A stretch of 64,000 nucleotides of DNA, taken from positions 12,410,820-12,474,819 of the forward strand of contig OX637352.1 of the NCBI GenBank assembly GCA_951799405.1, in the 5' to 3' direction. The position numbers and the translations under genes were made by a program. The notes below the pieces were generated by a model, which worked only from the letters and a program-made list of their open reading frames with translations, did no database searches and was not told where the DNA came from. This DNA is from Agapetus fuscipes. Lineage: Eukaryota; Arthropoda; Insecta; Trichoptera; Glossosomatidae. Shown here piece after piece: positions 11,497 through 21,676 of this stretch (position 1 is the first letter of the stretch; each line of letters starts with the position of its first letter).

Positions 11497-11620
11497 CACA
11501 GACATCCGTACCAACGCGGAGCTTATGTCCATATTTCACGAGTCAAATATTATGTCAGTAGTACAATCAAGAAGACTAATGTAAGTGTGCCGGAAATGAA
11601 GGAGTGTTTTTTTGCGAACC
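11497..11620 (+). pseudogene. non-LTR family R3 fragment
   Basis: AFTDIRTNAELMSIFHESNI is followed by MSVVQSRRLM, matching the R3 C-terminal segment. Confidence 0.6.
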
Positions 11621-11626
11621 ATACAA

Positions 11627-11882
11627 TTCCTTGACTTATAGGATGGTATGAGGTTGACCACCCATCCTGTAAAAAATGGTTCACTTTGCCAATGTCACCC
11701 CTGTTTCAGGGAATGTCGGCAAGAGTTGCATGGGCTGCAAATGTTCATTTGAGGTTTGGATTTTATTTGTAAGTACACAATCAGCATTTGTAAGCGCGAA
11801 CTACACGTGTTTGTTTGTGGGCATACATCTGAGAGCTTTGAATGAATATATCCTTGCAACTTAGATTATAGAGATTATAGAT
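11627..11882 (+). mobile_element. RTE-like 3' tail, TTATAGA subfamily
   Basis: TTCCTTGACTTATAGGATGG to GATTATAGAGATTATAG; has the AGTACACAATCAGCATTTG variant that marks the third subfamily. Confidence 0.85.
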
Positions 11883-12259
11883 ACAATAAAGAATGTTGAC
11901 TGTCGAGTGCAGGGTAATCGTTTGTTAGATACAAAAGAAGAAATACCTACGTAAGACATATATATACAGAAAAAGGCTTTTAATGTCGATATCCCATGAG
12001 AAGCAAAGTACAAACTTTTGTTTCATATTTTTTATTGGATTTTATTACCTCCCTTTATTGCTTTTAACAATATCGGAAAAAAATATAATCTTCAAAACAT
12101 TCTGAATTTATTGAAAAGCCTCTGTTTTATTTTTGTTTTTTCATTTCTTCAAATTCCGTCTGGCTGATCCGATATAATATTAAGTACTTAATGATTATTT
12201 TTGGATTTCAGCAGAAAAACAAACGTCAGACCTCTGTGTGACTTTGGTCCTTAGAATAA

Positions 12260-12441
12260 TAATCTATAATCTAAGTTGCAAAGATATATTACATTTAAGA
12301 TTAATATAAAATACATTCTCACAAGCAGACACGTATAAGTTCGCGCTTGCACATGCCGCATGTGGACCTACAATATACAAACCCAATCTAAAATGATAAT
12401 AAGCCCTGCAACTCTTGCCGACATTCGCTGAAACAGGGACA
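12260..12441 (-). mobile_element. RTE-like 3' tail, truncated
   Basis: AATCTATAATCTAAGTTGC to GAAACAGGGAC, inverse orientation. Confidence 0.78.
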
Positions 12442-12713
12442 ACCATAAAAAATACTTGATTCCTTTTTCCTAGCAATCCAACATGTGATGTCAGAATTTT
12501 GTTATCTATGGAAATTGTACAGAATTTATTCAGTTATTTATTATTCTTATTTGTGACTAGTGTCCTTAGCAACCAAAACCAAAGTAATTGCTAATCTTTT
12601 CCCTAGCAACTTGGCCGCCTGACGTCACATTTATTGTGTATGGTTTTTTTTCCGAGTCCTTTTAATAAATCCATGTAGGTAGGTACACTCTACGTACTGT
12701 TACATTTTTTTTG

Positions 12714-12790
12714 TGGTTTCAATACTTACCTGTTTCTGGCCAGAATGAAATAAGTTGATGAATTGCATTGCTCTCCACGAAAATTTACAG
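12714..12790 (+). mobile_element. SINE family B, 3' end
   Basis: TACCTGTTTCTGGCCAGAAT and GATGAATTGCATTGCTCTCC, as in the complete copy at 16448-16690. Confidence 0.6.
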
Positions 12791-12865
12791 GAAAAATAAA
12801 ACACATTATCATCGATCAACGTAAAAAATACAGATGGAACACCTGAACCGATTTGTGTATCAAAA

Positions 12866-13095
12866 AAAAATGCACCCCTGTGTTGGAAGTCTCATCACCA
12901 CGGTAATTCTTACCTACCGAATATCAGTAATATTTGTATGAAGACCTGTCAATCCAAGATGGTCGCAAGTGAACAGCTGATTAGTCTTCATCCAAATATT
13001 ACCGATATTCGGTAGGTAAGAATTACCGCGGTGATGAGACTTCCAGCCCAGGCCGCACTCTTCATACAAACCAGGTCTTGTTATAATCAGTTTCC
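12866..13095. mobile_element. MITE M11-type foldback
   Basis: GGAAGTCTCATCACCACGGT... and its inverted copy ACCGCGGTGATGAGACTTCC flank CCAAGATGGTCGCAAGTGAA. Family members at 31788-32027 and 51394-51593. Confidence 0.65.
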
Positions 13096-13119
13096 GGGCA
13101 ACCGTCATGTTATCGCTGC

Positions 13120-13780
13120 CTTAGTTCTTGTTTGCCGTATTGACCATTAAGGTAATTTCACATGAGCAATGTTCGCATGTGTACTGGACCAATGTGTATA
13201 ATGAAAACAGGAAATTGATTTTTAAAATATTTAAAACAACTCTCACATTATCGAGTTTTACGTTTTTTTTTCTTAGCTGGAGGAAATGAAATAAGTATGT
13301 AAGGATAGAAAGAAATGGCGGTTGATCTGTGATGTTGGCGGCTGGGGTTTGGTAAAGTAAAATTGGTTTTATGATTTAGTTTTTTATGTCCATGTATATA
13401 TTGTTATTTATTGATTTAAAAAAAAATGTAATTTGTCATGTATGTTCCTTGCCTTATAGGTTGTTATGCGGCTGACCACCCATACTGTAAAAAATTGGTT
13501 CACTTTGCCAATGTCACCCCTGTTTCAGGGAAGGACGGCAAGAGTTGCAAGGCTTATGTTCATTTGAGATTGGATTTTTATATTGTAGGTCCACATGCGG
13601 CATGTGTTAGCGCGAAATTATACATATCTGCTTGTGGGAATGCATTTAATATAAATCTTAAATGATATATATCTTTGCAGCTTAGATTAGAGCTCAGATT
13701 GTGTAGAATTTGATTCCTAAGACAGCTGCATTAAAAAGTCATATTTGACAGAATTGGTCTATACGGCAAACAAGAACTGG
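13120..13780. mobile_element. MITE M3, second copy, interrupted by an RTE-like element
   Basis: Inverted ends TTAGTTCTTGTTTGCCGTAT and ACGGCAAACAAGAACTGG. The interior matches 7761-8256 up to CTTAGCT, where an RTE-like element is inserted. Confidence 0.7.
13279..13690 (+). mobile_element. RTE-like non-LTR element, 3' portion with ORF end
   Basis: Starts in the last codons of the ORF (KxVCKDRKKWRLICDVGG region), then the 3' UTR and the tail (13445-13690). Flanked by AGCT at 13275-13278 and 13691-13694, joining MITE M3 sequence on both sides. Heavily 5'-truncated. Confidence 0.85.
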
Positions 13781-14111
13781 GAGAGCGTTATGTCTCTTTT
13801 TGACGTATGACTTTAATATCTTATGTCTCATTCTCTTGTTTATCTATTATTGGTACGTTTGTTACTATGGAAAAGAACAGGTGTACGTCATCTATGTCTT
13901 TTATGTTGGTCGAAGCATGTTATTATTTTGTTTGTACAAACAGTATTGCAGTTATTTTATTTCACAACATTCCTTTTGATTGTTTGCTAAGAGGTTATAA
14001 ACAATTCAAAAACATTATAATTATACAGTTCACATTATAAAACAATTGCCATGATTTTACATGTGGATCAGTACTATTTGTAGTGTTGATAACAAGAAAA
14101 AAAAAATCATA

Positions 14112-14403
14112 GGGGCTGTCCATATATTACGTCATTCGCATTAAGGGGGGGGGGGAGTCTGGTCTGCGGATGATGTCAAATGATGTACGAGTCCCAAAAG
14201 TGACGTCGTTCTTGTAAATACCAATTTCTACAAAATATACAAAATATTATGTAAGTAATATAACATTATTAATTATTAAGCTCATCCATTATTACAGCGA
14301 GAGGGGGGGGGGGGTCATTAGATAATGACTATAGGATGATTGTAAGGGGGGGGGGGGGGTCGAAAATCGGCCAAAATCGATGACGTAATTTATGGACGGT
14401 CCC
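14112..14403. mobile_element. MITE with poly-G interior and ATA target duplication
   Basis: Ends GGGGCTGTCCATATATTACG and CGTAATTTATGGACGGTCCC are inverted; ATA flanks both. Three G-runs of about 11-15 lie at 14142-14155, 14302-14314 and 14345-14359. Confidence 0.75.
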
Positions 14404-14585
14404 ATACACATTTTTTTAGGTTTTATTAATAAATATAGCTTTTTCTGTTTTTCGCTAAAATAACTAATTCTTAAATAAGTTAATTAAAAAGATAAAATTA
14501 GAAAATGAATGGAATGATAGTTGCAAATAAAAATCGACTAATAAGATTTAATTTTTTAAATAAGATAAAGTCGTTCATGAAAGTA

Positions 14586-14803
14586 TCTAATCTAATCTAA
14601 TCTAAGTTGCAAAGATATGTTACATTGGAGATTCACATTACATGCATTCTCACAACCAGACATGTACAAGTTTGCGCTTGCACATGCCTCATGTGAGCCT
14701 ACAACATAAAAACCAAATCTCAAATGGACACACACCCTGCAACTCTTGCCGTCCTTCCCTGTAACAGGGGTGACATTGGCAAAGTGAAGCATTTTTTACA
14801 TGG
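14586..14803 (-). mobile_element. RTE-like 3' tail
   Basis: TCTAATCTAATCTAATCTAA start, first subfamily body, ends at the TGGTTCACTTTG equivalent. Confidence 0.85.
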
Positions 14804-15190
14804 ATGCAATAACATCTCCTTCAATGAAATGATACTCAAACAATTTAATATTAGATATTTTTGTACAAAATTGAAGTTAACAATTTAAAAAGTTTACTTC
14901 TTAAGTCTTGAGATGATTTGAAAACTTTTATTTTGTAAGTTTTTGAATAAATACTTCAAGAGTGTATACTGACATACAATTATAATAAATACTTCAAGGT
15001 ATATATTAAAATACAGTTTTCCAATAAAAAAATGTAAGTATGTATAAATAGAGTAACAAGACAACAAAAAAGAGTTCCAAAAGTCTATTTTTGTAGATAA
15101 AGGTTTATTACAAATTTAACAAGTATTTTAGTCAAAATTGTAATTTATCTTAAATATTTAATGAAATAGGTACATTTTTTGTTTAAGTTA

Positions 15191-15458
15191 AATATATCGA
15201 TACCTTAAAGGTAAAACTGAATAAGTGACATTTTAAGCTGACAAGGGGTTTTTAAATAAATGCACCTTTTTCCACATTTTCTACGAGAGAAAACACTACA
15301 AAATAGTAAAAATCTTGTAGTTTACAAGTCTCTCATGAGCACTTCCTTAGAATTAGTTCATGTACTGTGCGAAGTTAACCCGATAAAATGTTTTACCCGC
15401 GATTTCTCAGATCAGTGAGTCATTACTTATTCAGTTACATATAAAGTGGTGATATACT
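15191..15458. mobile_element. MITE family D, near complete
   Basis: Inverted ends TATCGATACCTTAAAGGTAA and ACATATAAAGTGGTGATATA; interior CATGAGCACTTCCTTAGAAT shared with 6648-6860. Confidence 0.65.
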
Positions 15459-16210
15459 AAGGCCCGGTATTTTGAAGTATCGTAAAGTTAACTAAAATGC
15501 AATTATAGTTAAATCATCATAATATTTCACTCACCGAATTTCGCCAGTAAATATTTAGTAACTTTAACTTTCGATTTTCAAGATGGCGGCGCTTCACTGA
15601 CAGCAGCTGTTCTTTTTTAATGTAAGGATATATCAAAATTCTTGCAAACTGAACATTTTTTGTCTTGTTTTCTAGCTTAATGAAGGTTAGGCCTATGATT
15701 TTTATGAATAGTTGTTTGTTTTAAAGCTTTTGAATGGCATTTTAATTATTTCCAAGTTTTGGGGGCGTGGCCTCATACTTCGGTAATGTTCGGTTTTAGT
15801 TAACTCGAGATTGAGTATTTTGAATACAAGTTCAAGTAATAGTTAACTAAAATGTTACTACAGTTCAATATACCGGGCCTAAGTAACTTTAACTTACGAT
15901 TTTCAAGATGGCGGCGCTTCACTGACAGCAGCTATTCTTTTTTAATGTAAGGATACATCAAAATGTTGCAAACTGAACATTTTTTGTCTCGTTTTCTAGC
16001 TTAATGAAGGTTAGGCATATGATTTTTATGAATAGTTGTTTGTTTTAAAGCTTTTGAATGGCATTTTAATTATTTCCAAGATTTGGGGGCGTGGCTTCAT
16101 ACTTCGGCAATGTTCGGTTTTAGTTAACTCGAGATTGAGTATTTTGAATAAAAGTTCAAGTAATATATAGTTAACTAAAATATTACTACAGTTCAATATA
16201 CCGGGCCTAT
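15459..16210. mobile_element. MITE M5 (AGGCCCGGTATT ends) with internal tandem duplication
   Basis: Starts AAGGCCCGGTATTTTGAAG and ends AATATACCGGGCCT. Units 15558-15882 and 15883-16210 are about 95 percent identical (shared TTCAAGATGGCGGCGCTTCA). A right-end fragment of the same family is at 50815-50868. Confidence 0.8.
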
Positions 16211-16447
16211 CAGACGTGACAGATGTTGGCCTGCCCAAATCGTAATCAATTTTATAGTGATGGCTTTCTGAAAAAATTGTAGGAAGATTGTTTTAAATGA
16301 GAAGATATTTCAGATGGATAGTTAATTATCTGTGAAAAAACGTGGCATTTGATAAAAAAATCCAGGAGGAGTAAATCCTTTTATCGATAAGTGAATACAG
16401 CCTCAATGATACAGCCAGAACATTAAGTATACATACAATCGAAACAA

Positions 16448-16690
16448 GTCGACGTTATGGCCGAGAGGGCCAAGTGGGCTGATCTTTCTAGCGTGTTTGA
16501 AATAGAACAACGTTGGTTCGATCCCCGCCTGGGTCATTTGACCATAATTTTGACCCTGGTTCAACAGATGTTATTGGGTAATTATTAATTAATAATTCAT
16601 TAAAATAAACAATGATGAATTATTAATTGATGATATTAATACCTGTTTCTGGCCAGGCAGAGTAAGTTGGTGAATTGCATTCCTCTTCAA
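16448..16690 (+). mobile_element. SINE family B, full length
   Basis: tRNA-like head: box A TGGCCGAGAGGG, box B GGTTCGATCCCC, resembling type II tRNAs (Leu/Ser). Body TTGACCCTGGTTCAACAGAT and an AT-rich stretch, 3' end TGGTGAATTGCATTCCTCTT. Confidence 0.82.
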
Positions 16691-17249
16691 AAATCTTTAA
16701 AAAAAAAAAATTAAAAAAATTAATACTCCAAATTCCCGAAAACATCGTTTAGACTTTTTTCTGAATACCTTTCCAATTTTATTTGTATCCTTTTATCTGT
16801 CTTAGATTACAAACATAAAACAAATTATAATCTTAGGAATGCTCGAGTGATGCGGTTACCAACAAATGACTGGAGTCTAAATAAGACGAAAAAATTGCAC
16901 TCATCCTGTAAAGATATAAAAAAGTTTTTATTTATTTCTAATAAAATGAAATTTTACATAGTAAATGACTAATTAATTAATGATTCTTATTTTATCTCAA
17001 CAACCTTACTTATTAATTCTTACATTGTTTATTTTTAATACCTAACTATACATTTTTTTTGCTACAATGAACAGTTTTAAATATAGTTTCTTATCACTCA
17101 TTTGGCTACATATTTTTTAGCAAATACAAAATTTCACTTTCATAATTTTTGAGCAAAAGTATTCTTTTTTGTGACTTGTAACATTTCATTTAAACAACCT
17201 AATACATAAACAATATTATCGTCGTAAAAGAAGAAGAGCTAGGGTGCAC
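16691..17249. other. AT-rich DNA, nothing recognised
   Basis: Homopolymer runs, no gene or repeat that I can place. Confidence 0.45.
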
Positions 17250-17432
17250 GTCTCGATAGCCTTCGGTAGATCTTACCGTACCTTTTTAAAGATAGGACGG
17301 AATAAAACATGGCGGTCTGTGAACAGCTGATCGTTGTTCTATCTGAAATGGATCAGTTGTTGATAAGCTACCATGTTTTATTTCGTCCTATCTTCAAATT
17401 AAGATGCCGGTTAAAACGGTCGTCGAGACCTC
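17250..17432. mobile_element. small MITE/foldback (AAGATAGGACGGAATAAAAC arms)
   Basis: Arms at about 17290-17332 and 17351-17394 are inverted copies, with outer GTCTCGATAG / GTCGTCGAGAC similarity. Confidence 0.6.
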
Positions 17433-17479
17433 TTCCTCTAAAACGCTATTCTTCATAATTCCTTAAGGCAACGCTCATT

Positions 17480-17615
17480 TCGACGAGATAGCGATTCGTG
17501 TCCAAAAATAAGGTTTACTGTGATATTTATCTATGGAGTTCTTTCGCAAGCGCTAGCAAGCTCTGGATTGATATCCAAAGTGAATTTAAGGAATTTAGCA
17601 GAATAGCGCTTCTGA
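17480..17615 (+). repeat. dispersed repeat E
   Basis: TTCGCAAGCGCTAGCAAGCT and GATATCCAAAGTGAATTTAA recur inverted at 38539-38665. Unclassified. Confidence 0.6.
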
Positions 17616-17625
17616 TATGGTTAAG

Positions 17626-17765
17626 GGGATATGGCGTCGGAACTGGAATTTGCGTTATTGAGACAATTGCAAGTTCAAACCCCGCCTGGGTCGTGTGCTC
17701 TCGACAATAACTTTGACCCAGGTTCAACAGATGTCATTGAGTAATTGTTAATTAACAGTTCATTA
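17626..17765 (+). mobile_element. SINE family B, 3' truncated
   Basis: GATATGGCGTCGGAACTGG, box B AAGTTCAAACCCCGCCTGGG and GACCCAGGTTCAACAGATGT. Confidence 0.68.
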
Positions 17766-17782
17766 TCTACATCATTCTCGCA

Positions 17783-17912
17783 AATCGCAACCAAGTTACA
17801 CATACAGTGCAACTCCTTACCGCGTCGTCCTACTGGAGGTCACATTTGGCTTGTAGAACTTGTTTATTCTCACAGGTAAGGGAACCACCCCAACACCAAC
17901 CACTTAAAATGT
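17783..17912 (-). mobile_element. SINE family C, 3' half
   Basis: CGCAACCAAGTTACACATAC through CAACACCAACCACTTAAA, inverse orientation. Confidence 0.65.
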
Positions 17913-18331
17913 GGAAGTACATTTTATAACTCTGTTAAGAAAAAATAACTTTGATTCTATATAATTATTTTTGTTAGTTTTATCACTTCTTCCTGAACTA
18001 AAATGTATTATTTTATTTAATTTTTTTCTTAAAAGCGTCACAGATACAGTTTGCGTAAAAAATAGACAACATAATAATACTAACTTATTTACTATGTTTT
18101 ATATAACACATTGTTTTTTAATATATTTTTAGCATAGTTTTAATACCGATCACAACACTTGTTATTTTATTCTTAAAATACGTAAGTATAACAATTTATT
18201 AAACTAAGGAATTAAATATCTACCCCGAGTTAAAAAAACATTGCGTGAATACTTGTATGAGAAATAAAACAAAATAAAAAAAAAACTTTTTTAAGACATA
18301 GCTTTATTTTCACTTATTTGAGTTAACAAGG
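17913..18331. other. AT-rich DNA, nothing recognised
   Basis: No motif, frame or repeat seen. Confidence 0.45.
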
Positions 18332-18583
18332 TTCCTTGACTTATAGGTTAGTATGCGGCTGACCACCCATGCTGTAAAAATGGTTCACTTTGCCAATGTC
18401 GCTCCTGTCTCAGGGAAGGACGGCAAGAGTTGCAGGGTGTTTGTCCATTTGAGATTTGCTTTTTATGTTGTAGGTTCACATGAGGCATGTGCAAGCGCGA
18501 ACTTGTATGTGTCTGGTTGTGAGAATGCATGTAATGTGAATCTCCAATGTTACATATCTTTGCAACTTAGATTAGATTAGATT
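18332..18583 (+). mobile_element. RTE-like 3' tail, full length
   Basis: Reference-quality copy of the first subfamily: TTCCTTGACTTATAGGTTAG to TTAGATTAGATTAGA. Carries the intact 75-codon frame at 18353-18580. It directly abuts the hammerhead-like motif at 18589. Confidence 0.9.
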
Positions 18584-18588
18584 TGAAG

Positions 18589-18629
18589 GCCTAAGCGCTA
18601 TCGGACTTTATCCGTCCATCATCAGAGGC
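18589..18629 (-). ncRNA. hammerhead-like motif with GAUA instead of GAAA
   Basis: Minus strand: stem I GCCT, core CTGATGA (18619-18625), extra T, stem II GGAC/GTCC, GATA where GAAA is expected, stem III G:C around CG, triplet CTT, and stem I return AGGC. The paired positions are conserved by compensatory changes; the core substitution probably abolishes cleavage. Confidence 0.6.
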
Positions 18630-18764
18630 TTACTCAAATAAGTGTAAAATAAAACTATGTTTTAAAAAAGTTTTTTTTAAATTTAAATTAAAATTAATTT
18701 TCACTCTGTGAATGCACTAACTCTAGATAAAGAGAAAAAAAGAAATAAAACATTTACTAGAGGA

Positions 18765-18993
18765 CAGTGGCGAAGGGTGCCATACAAGCCGGTTTACATC
18801 GGCTTCCCCTTTAAAATTATGTAACAAAGTAGTTAAAAAATATAGGCACAAAGTAAAAAAATACATTTAAAACCAAAGAAACAATACGTATTTTTCCCCC
18901 ATTGAAACCATGCAGTCTACTTTATTATCATTTCTGCCTCATTTTAAACGGGAAACCGATGAAAACCGGCTTGTATGGCACCCTTCGCCACTG
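18765..18993. mobile_element. hAT-type MITE with 8-bp target duplication
   Basis: Inverted ends CAGTGGCGAAGGGTGCCATA; target duplication CTAGAGGA at 18757-18764 and 18994-19001. Eight-base duplications and CAG ends define hAT elements. An inverted-orientation sister is at 35500-35728. Confidence 0.9.
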
Positions 18994-19001
18994 CTAGAGG
19001 A

Positions 19002-19784
19002 CCTGTTGTACGGTATCAGGAACGTGCATAACATTTCAAGCTTGGGTAGGCAACAATATATTTTTTTTTAGGGTTTTTGGAAGATCAAGTTGGTATAAAT
19101 CTATCGTAAAAAAATGTAGGTAATAAGGAATTCGACACAAAAATTTACATGATTTTTTTTCTTCGGCGGGCAAACGTCATAAGTTTTGTGCAACTTGTGT
19201 CTGAAACAATTAAAACCAAAATATTCATTTTCATATTCACTAGCAGCCCAGCTGTGTGACGTTACATTTTTTGCCTACGGATTTGTTGTCGAGTCCATAC
19301 TGTATGGAATGCATTCAGAATATTTTTTAATGTAGAAAATTTTTCTCGACGAGAAGACGCCAGTCTTGTATGGGACTGCCGTCCTTAGCAACCAATAAAA
19401 AAATGATTGCATGCTTTTCTCTAGTAAACCGGCCGCGCGATGACGCAATATAGTCTATGTCTATTCACTTCATTCAATAACTTAATTTTACTTTTATTCA
19501 TTTGTTTTTTTTGTTGTTTTTCACAAAACGTTCTTTTTTTAATTTATTGTTGGAAAAGCTTTCAAAACTTTTCAAAATTTAAATTGAATTTGAAATTGCC
19601 CCCCCCCCCCCTGTGTTTAATTGATATTAACCCTCAGGTGTCTGAAAAGTCAAAAGTTTAATTTAAAAAGCAAATATATTATCCCAGAATTTACATGAAA
19701 TCCGAAAAATTATACAACTTTTGCTCAAAAGTTTATCATGGTTTTTGAGTGCTCTCTAAAACCCGCTAAACGTACCTTATGTGT
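19002..19784. other. AT-rich DNA with scraps of an old repeat
   Basis: GCGGGCAAACGTCA and GGACTGCCGTCCTTAGCAAC recur near 12.2-12.6 kb and 45.7 kb, so an unclassified dispersed repeat is present. A C11 run lies near 19600. No gene. Confidence 0.45.
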
Positions 19785-19872
19785 CCGGTCGATAGCTCAG
19801 TTGGTAGAGTGCTTGCATTCCATGCCGACAGCTCGGGTTCGAATCCCACCGAGGGACTCTCAAATGATTTTC
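19785..19872 (+). mobile_element. SINE family C, tRNA-like head only
   Basis: GATAGCTCAGTTGGTAGAGT (box A) and GGTTCGAATCCC (box B). The anticodon stem does not pair, so this is not a tRNA gene. Confidence 0.7.
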
Positions 19873-19912
19873 CGTGAAACAGAATAAATATTGAATATTT
19901 GAGACAAGTAAG

Positions 19913-20144
19913 TTCCTTGACTTATAAGTTGGTATGCGGCTGATGCTGTACATAATGGTTCACTTTTCCGATGTCACCCTTGTTTCAGGGAAAGTGTTGC
20001 AGGGTGAATGTACATTTTAGATTGGGTTTTTATGTCGTAGGTGCACATGCGGCATGCACAAGCGCGAACTTGTACTTATCTGCTTGTGAGAATGCATGTA
20101 ATGTGAATCCCCAATGTTACATATCTTTGCAACTTAGATTAGAT
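19913..20144 (+). mobile_element. RTE-like 3' tail with small deletion
   Basis: First-subfamily body, GATTAGAT end, about 165 bases downstream (minus sense) of the RASL10 stop codon; it may lie in that gene's 3' UTR or just beyond it. Confidence 0.85.
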
Positions 20145-20309
20145 AAAAAAAAACGAGGGGAACAGCCGCTAAACGTAAAGAAAAATCCATTTAAGGGATA
20201 ATAAAAAATATTTGATAGATATTTTCGAAAGAACATAGGTCACCAAATTGATCTTCGACAACAATTTTTCAATATTACAAAAAGACAGATTTAAAATCAG
20301 AGAGCAATG

Positions 20310-20984
20310 CTAAAAAATCACACACTTGTTCCCTTCAAATGCTTCGTGGATGTTGTCCATCATGGGCGTACTCGCATCCCTGTCTTTACAAACTTGGACA
20401 CTCTCCATGGCATCGATAGTCTTCATCAACTCTTTAAAAACAGCCACCACCCTCCAGTTGTACTTAGCAGAACATTCAACATACCCACACTTCCATTGCT
20501 TCTTCACCAAATTAACAATATCTCTTCTCTTGTCTCTGTGCTCGGCACTTTGCACACAAATCGAACTGCTTCCAGATGTGGAAGGTAGAGCCAATTGCTG
20601 CAAAGCCCCAGTTGACCCAGAACCACTTGAGCTAACGGTGTTGGCATTTGAATTGCAAAGTAAATCCTGCTTGTTTCCAACGACTAAAAGTGGAACGTTC
20701 TTCATTTCTCTGCTCTCGTAAATCTGGTCTCTGATTGTTTTGATGTACTGGAATGTGTCCACGTTGGACAGGTCGAAAACTAGGATGTAGGCTGTTGAGT
20801 TTCTGAGGCCATAGAACCTGAAGTCGGTCCATTCGTAGTAAGAGTTGACCGGGAAGTATGGGATGACTGGGATGTCGGAGATCTTGACCTCGTACAGGTG
20901 ATCGTTGATGATGACTGACGGGTAGAAGGTGTGCTTTCTGTCTGTTGGTGAGTATTCGTCTGAGAAGTCGTTCCATACGAATTG
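20310..20984 (-). CDS. RASL10-type Ras-like small GTPase, terminal coding exon
   Basis: This exon encodes 224 residues plus a TAG stop (20310-20312) and holds most of the GTPase fold. It begins QFVWNDFSDEY right after an AG acceptor (20985-20986) and continues in frame from the P-loop exon at 37852-38003. Visible motifs are LLVVGNKQDLL (G4, NKxD) and YVECSAKYNW (G5, SAK). Where classical Ras has DxxGQ, this protein reads ISDIPVIPYFPVN, so the G3 glycine and catalytic glutamine are missing; the RASL10/RRP22 branch is known for the same departure. A Ser/Gly-rich insert lies between NKQDLL and the G5 region. The C-terminus CVIF is a CAAX box of the type usually geranylgeranylated, so membrane attachment is inferred. 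Family members are atypical signalling GTPases with poorly defined effectors. The exact orthologue, 10A-like or 10B-like, is not decided. Confidence 0.92.
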   Translation of the reverse strand, partial: QFVWNDFSDEYSPTDRKHTFYPSVIINDHLYEVKISDIPVIPYFPVNSYYEWTDFRFYGLRNSTAYILVFDLSNVDTFQYIKTIRDQIYESREMKNVPLLVVGNKQDLLCNSNANTVSSSGSGSTGALQQLALPSTSGSSSICVQSAEHRDKRRDIVNLVKKQWKCGYVECSAKYNWRVVAVFKELMKTIDAMESVQVCKDRDASTPMMDNIHEAFEGNKCVIF

Positions 20985-21049
20985 CTGGTGGTCGAGACGG
21001 CACATGAAACAAGGAGAAAGAATATTTTTAAAGACGGTGGCTGGGTAGA

Positions 21050-21150
21050 ACGGTACAGTGACAGGACAACACATGACAGAACAACGCATGACAAATAAAC
21101 ACATGACATAACTACACATGACAGAACAACACATTACAAAACATCACAAG
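21050..21150 (-). repeat. minisatellite (ACAACACATGACAGA-like units)
   Basis: About six degenerate units directly upstream (minus sense) of the RASL10 3' splice site. An inverted counterpart lies at 21495-21590. Confidence 0.7.
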
Positions 21151-21377
21151 ATGAAATGTTTTTGATGTTTTTTCGTGTGATGTTCTTACATGTTCCGTTT
21201 ATGGTATTGTTATGTAAATATGCAATATAAATATTAAGATAGGTATAGGTATTAGTTATAGCTGATAGGAATTCTTTATAATATTAGTGGGTAGGAGCAA
21301 TGATTGTTGAGTACATAAAGAAGTCACTAGATTGTCATGTGCTTCGAGAAGCTTCTGTCAAAATTCACCTCTAGAAG

Positions 21378-21411
21378 CTTCTATCGCTGGGGTATACCCC
21401 AGCGATAGAAG
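21378..21411. repeat. perfect 34-bp palindrome
   Basis: Two 17-base arms with no spacer, centred at 21394/21395 (GGGGTATACCCC centre). Confidence 0.9.
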
Positions 21412-21419
21412 AAACGGGG

Positions 21420-21490
21420 TCAAGTGGGGGCACTTGTGTGGAGGTACCGGCCACCCCTAGAGGAATGGGGTCAGGATACAAAACAAGACC
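21420..21490 (+). mobile_element. family R2 non-LTR extreme 3' end
   Basis: GGCACTTGTGTGGAGGTACC to AGGATACAAAACAAGAC, as at the end of 30233-30705. Confidence 0.65.
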
Positions 21491-21494
21491 AGAT

Positions 21495-21590
21495 GTGTGA
21501 TTTTTTGTCATATGATGTTTTGTCCTCGTGTTGTTTTGTCATAGTGATGTATTTTCTGTGTTATTTTGTCATGTGGTTGTTGCATGTCTA
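21495..21590 (+). repeat. minisatellite, inverted relative to 21050-21150
   Basis: TTTTGTCATATGATG- and TTGTTTTGTCAT-like units, complementary to the array before the RASL10 3' splice site. Confidence 0.65.
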
Positions 21591-21631
21591 CTGACAATTC
21601 AAACCTTAAATTAACACAAGTCCCTCAACGT

Positions 21632-21676
21632 AAACCATTTTTTACAGCATGGATGGTCCACCTCATACCAACCAAA
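21632..21676 (-). mobile_element. RTE-like 3' tail scrap
   Basis: ACCATTTTTTACAGCATGG through CTCATACCAACC. Confidence 0.6.

Noticed and set aside
19785..19860. tRNA gene
   Set aside because: Boxes A and B are present but the anticodon and acceptor stems do not pair; it matches the head of SINE family C.
20326..21109. Other frames over the RASL10 exon
   Set aside because: Shadows of the GTPase exon and the adjacent minisatellite; no motif.
20985..21134. N-terminal extension of the GTPase exon (MCCSVMCSYVMC...)
   Set aside because: It is minisatellite translation; the AG acceptor and the family alignment place the exon start at 20984.
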